Source: Vaginella massiliensis (lineage in GTDB: Bacteria; Bacteroidota; Bacteroidia; Flavobacteriales; Weeksellaceae). From it: a DNA stretch of 64,000 bases. Positions 61,165 to 64,000 of the stretch are shown in pieces (position 1 is the stretch's first letter; every line of letters begins with the position of its first letter). The notes beneath the pieces were generated by a model. It searched no databases. It was not told the DNA's origin and saw nothing but the letters and a program-made list of their open reading frames with translations. Location of the stretch: assembly GCF_900089075.1 (NCBI RefSeq), contig NZ_LT593746.1:618920-682919 (forward strand). The letters are read 5' to 3'. A program made the translations under genes and the position numbers.

Positions 61165-63432
61165 ATGGCATTTGATATTGAAATGATCAAGGGAGTCTAT
61201 GCTAGAATGAAAGAACGTGTAGACCTAGCAAGACAGGTTGTAGGACGACCTTTAACCTACTCGGAGAAAATTTTATACGCACACCTATCCGAAGGAAATC
61301 CAACGCAAGCATACAAAAGAGGTGAATCGTATGTTGATTTCGATCCCGATCGTGTTGCCATGCAAGACGCAACGGCTCAGATGGCGTTGTTACAATTTAT
61401 GCAGGCAGGGAAAAGCAAAACCGCTGTGCCAAGTACCGTACATTGCGACCACTTGATTCAAGCAAAAGTTGGAGCAAAAACAGATTTGAAAGAAGCAATC
61501 AATAAATCATCAGAAGTTTTCAACTTTTTAGAATCAGTTTCTAATAAATACGGAATCGGATTCTGGAAGCCAGGAGCAGGGATCATTCACCAAGTGGTGT
61601 TAGAAAATTATGCATTTCCTGGAGGAATGATGATCGGGACTGATTCGCATACACCAAATGCGGGCGGACTAGGAATGGTGGCGATTGGAGTTGGTGGTGC
61701 CGATGCCGTTGATGTAATGGCCGGAATGCCATGGGAGCTGAAAATGCCAAAACTGATTGGAGTAAAATTAACTGGAAAATTGAACGGTTGGGCGTCGCCA
61801 AAAGACGTAATCTTAGAAGTTGCCGGCTTGTTAACCGTAAAAGGCGGAACAGGAGCAATTGTAGAATACTTTGGCGAAGGAGCAGAGTCGCTCTCTGCAA
61901 CAGGTAAAGGAACTATCTGTAACATGGGTGCCGAAATCGGAGCAACCACTTCTATCTTTGCCTACGACCAAGCCTCGGAGCGATACCTAAGAGCCACCGA
62001 CCGTAACGATGTTGCCGATGCAGCAAATGAGCTGAAGGCTTATTTACGTTCTGATGATGAGGTCTATGAAAATCCAACACAATTTTTCGATCAATTGATC
62101 GAGATTAATTTATCTGAATTAGAACCAAGATTGAACGGTCCTTTCACTCCAGATTTGATGACGCCTGTGTCTAAAATGAAAGATACAGCAAATGCAAACG
62201 ATTGGCCGCTTACTGTTGAGTGGGGATTAATCGGTTCTTGTACCAATTCGTCTTACGAAGATTTGTCGCGTGCTGCTTCTATTGCAAAACAAGCGGTTGA
62301 AAAAGGATTGGAAACCAAAGCTTCTTTTGGAATCAACCCAGGATCAGAACAGGTGCGATTTACTGCAGAACGAGACGGAATTCTAAAGCCATTCAACGAT
62401 CTTGACGCAGTGATTTTTACAAACGCATGTGGACCGTGTATCGGACAATGGGATCGAGAAGGTGCAGATAAAGAAGAGAAAAACACCATTGTACACTCAT
62501 TCAACCGAAACTTTAAAAAACGTGCCGATGGAAATCCAAATACCTACGCATTTGTAACTTCGCCAGAAATGGTGGCAGCCATCGCCATTGCAGGTCGATT
62601 GGATTTCAATCCGCTTACTGATACTTTAGTTAACAAAAATGGAGAGGAAGTAAAATTAGATCCACCAAAAGGTGATGAGTTGCCATCAAAAGGTTTTTCT
62701 TACGAAGACAACGGTTACCAAGAGCCAGTGAAAGACGGTTCGAATGTAGAAGTAATTGTAAATCCAAACTCAGAAAGATTACAATTGTTAGAAGGCTTCC
62801 AACCTTGGAATGGTGAAAACATTACCGGAGCGAGATTGTTGATCAAAGCCTACGGAAAATGTACAACCGATCACATTTCGATGGCAGGACCATGGTTGAG
62901 ATTTAGAGGTCACTTAGACAACATATCAAACAACACTTTGATAGGAGCTGTAAATGCGTTTAACCAAGAAGTAAACAGCGTAAAAAATCAGCTTACTGGC
63001 ACTTACGGGCCAGTGCCAGATACTGCCCGAGCATATAAAGCAGCCGGCGTTCCTTCTGTCATTGTGGGTGATGAGAACTACGGCGAAGGTTCTTCTCGTG
63101 AGCATGCCGCAATGCAACCTCGTCACTTGGGTGTTGTAGCTGTTTTGGTTAGATCATTTGCACGTATCCACGAAACGAATTTGAAGAAACAAGGATTGTT
63201 GGCGCTTACCTTTGCCAATAAAGATGACTATGATAAAATCTTGGAGGATGATGTGATAAACTTTGTCGATCTGAAAGATTTTGCACCAGAAAAACCTCTA
63301 ACGATAGAGTTGGTACATGCTGATGGTACAACGGATACCATTTTGGCAAACCATACGTATAATGCTGCCCAAATCGAATGGTTCAAAGCAGGTTCAGCTT
63401 TAAATCTGATCAAAAAGCAGCAACAATCATAA
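61165..63432 (+). CDS. acn: aconitate hydratase
   Basis: TCA-cycle enzyme interconverting citrate and isocitrate; 755 residues, mitochondrial-type layout. 4Fe-4S ligands in [11 protein letters not shown] and [10 protein letters not shown]; swivel domain with [17 protein letters not shown]. The [19 protein letters not shown] motif is intact. A terminator follows. No obvious -7 box was found upstream. Confidence 0.96.
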   Translation: MAFDIEMIKGVYARMKERVDLARQVVGRPLTYSEKILYAHLSEGNPTQAYKRGESYVDFDPDRVAMQDATAQMALLQFMQAGKSKTAVPSTVHCDHLIQAKVGAKTDLKEAINKSSEVFNFLESVSNKYGIGFWKPGAGIIHQVVLENYAFPGGMMIGTDSHTPNAGGLGMVAIGVGGADAVDVMAGMPWELKMPKLIGVKLTGKLNGWASPKDVILEVAGLLTVKGGTGAIVEYFGEGAESLSATGKGTICNMGAEIGATTSIFAYDQASERYLRATDRNDVADAANELKAYLRSDDEVYENPTQFFDQLIEINLSELEPRLNGPFTPDLMTPVSKMKDTANANDWPLTVEWGLIGSCTNSSYEDLSRAASIAKQAVEKGLETKASFGINPGSEQVRFTAERDGILKPFNDLDAVIFTNACGPCIGQWDREGADKEEKNTIVHSFNRNFKKRADGNPNTYAFVTSPEMVAAIAIAGRLDFNPLTDTLVNKNGEEVKLDPPKGDELPSKGFSYEDNGYQEPVKDGSNVEVIVNPNSERLQLLEGFQPWNGENITGARLLIKAYGKCTTDHISMAGPWLRFRGHLDNISNNTLIGAVNAFNQEVNSVKNQLTGTYGPVPDTARAYKAAGVPSVIVGDENYGEGSSREHAAMQPRHLGVVAVLVRSFARIHETNLKKQGLLALTFANKDDYDKILEDDVINFVDLKDFAPEKPLTIELVHADGTTDTILANHTYNAAQIEWFKAGSALNLIKKQQQS

Positions 63433-63459
63433 TGGATTAAGGCTTATTCAGGTCTAAAT

Positions 63460-63490
63460 AAAACCTCTTTTCATAGAAAAGAGGTTTTTT
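63460..63490 (+). terminator. aconitase terminator
   Basis: aacctcttttc / gaaaagaggtt with loop ata and T6. Confidence 0.85.
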
Positions 63491-63568
63491 AATGGCCTTG
63501 GATAAATGATAGACGGTAAATTTCACCTCAACTTATCTCATCTTAAAAAGTGCTATCGATTAGTTGAT

Positions 63569-63600
63569 AAAAGACTTTCATTTTACTGTAGTCTTTTTTT
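63569..63600 (+). terminator. second hairpin before meaB
   Basis: aaaagact / agtctttt with a 13-base loop followed by T run, 26 bases before the meaB ATG. It could be a second terminator or a 5' regulatory hairpin. Confidence 0.45.
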
Positions 63601-63625
63601 ATCTTTAGACTTCAAAAGTTAAAGA

Positions 63626-64000
63626 ATGCAACTCAACCTTTTCAAAGAAGAAATCATACGTGGCAATATCACCTACCTCAGCAAGGCGATTACGCTCGCA
63701 GAAAGTACACGCTCTGATCATCAAGATTTTGTACAAACCTTGATAAAAGAGCTGAATCCCTACCGAAAAAAATCGAAAAGGATTGCAGTTACGGGAATAC
63801 CTGGCGTAGGGAAAAGTACATTTATAGAAGCGCTTGGCAAACATATCGTGAAGCGTAAGCAACAATTAGCGGTTTTGGCAATCGACCCGAGCAGTTCGCT
63901 GTCTAAAGGTAGTATTTTGGGTGATAAAACTAGGATGGAAGATTTGGCGAGAGAAGAGTTGGCATACATTAGACCTAGTGCAAACAACGGGACTTTGGGC
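63626..64000 (+). CDS. meaB: methylmalonyl-CoA mutase-associated GTPase MeaB (partial)
   Basis: The first 125 codons of a G3E-family GTPase that protects or loads B12-dependent methylmalonyl-CoA mutase; cut by the window edge. MQLNLFKEEIIRGNITYLSK starts it, Walker A is GIPGVGKSTFIEALG, and DPSSSLSKGSILGDKTRM is the MeaB/ArgK signature. The ATG at 63626 fits family starts. Confidence 0.93.
   Translation, partial: MQLNLFKEEIIRGNITYLSKAITLAESTRSDHQDFVQTLIKELNPYRKKSKRIAVTGIPGVGKSTFIEALGKHIVKRKQQLAVLAIDPSSSLSKGSILGDKTRMEDLAREELAYIRPSANNGTLG

Overview
The window is chromosomal DNA from a flavobacterium, most probably Weeksellaceae-like (order Flavobacteriales, Bacteroidota); I cannot name a genus. 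The reasons are: gliding-motility lipoproteins GldH and GldD; DUF4254, DUF4292, GLPGLI and 'QVGINT' secreted-protein families; an OlsF-like fused acyltransferase; a very basic 30-residue protein downstream of HU; and many promoters with the Bacteroidota -7 box TAnnTTTG placed about 20 bases ahead of start codons or tRNAs, with little sign of Shine-Dalgarno sequences.

Layout. 1-17.9 kb is core: gltX, an MBL-fold hydrolase, a compact ricT-gldH-PBP1A run, then a long minus-strand surface/envelope operon (flippase, dut, sugar nucleotidyltransferase, DUF4292 lipoprotein, EnvC-like protein, tatA), gpsA, a truncated haemoglobin and holB. 17.9-22.4 kb is a five-gene ferric-siderophore uptake operon (two permeases, ATPase, binding lipoprotein, siderophore-interacting reductase) with its own promoter and a palindrome lying in the promoter spacer. 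22.5-35.5 kb is core again: MazG-like, lepA, fbp, aspartate kinase, OlsF-like, rseP, gldD, ssb, mutY, HU, rng.

35.6-48.6 kb is the accessory part. It starts at two identical tRNA-Asn genes and continues with a rearranged fragment of a LOG-family gene, three tandem paralogous secreted proteins, the intact LOG gene and two tandem initiator tRNAs. Beyond the tRNAs the DNA becomes visibly A+T richer. There it holds an apparently intact three-gene cassette (small Cys-rich secreted peptide, GLPGLI protein, TonB-receptor-like outer-membrane barrel) surrounded by wreckage: a broken PH-domain-like gene, a truncated second peptide gene, a mobilisation pair (coiled-coil membrane protein with a nonsense codon; relaxase with a G8 frameshift and lost N-terminus), a dead IS3-type element, another QVGVNT protein and an IS982 transposase remnant. 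This looks like an old mobilisable element that decayed while the peptide cassette stayed open.

48.6-64 kb returns to core: a SUFU-domain protein, a possible small RNA, an amino-acid permease, tRNA-Pro, pabA/trpG, two crotonase-fold enzymes, a PpiD-like isomerase, LptC, an outer-membrane protein, tRNA-Phe, riboflavin synthase, a NtrY-like histidine kinase, trmN6, aconitase, and the start of meaB cut by the window edge.

The best candidate for an undescribed system is the peptide/GLPGLI/barrel cassette (40.8-44.6 kb). Runner-up observations are the QVGINT paralog array bracketed by an 84-base LOG repeat, and the EnvC-like protein carrying two inserted helical repeats. No rRNA, CRISPR array or replication origin was seen.
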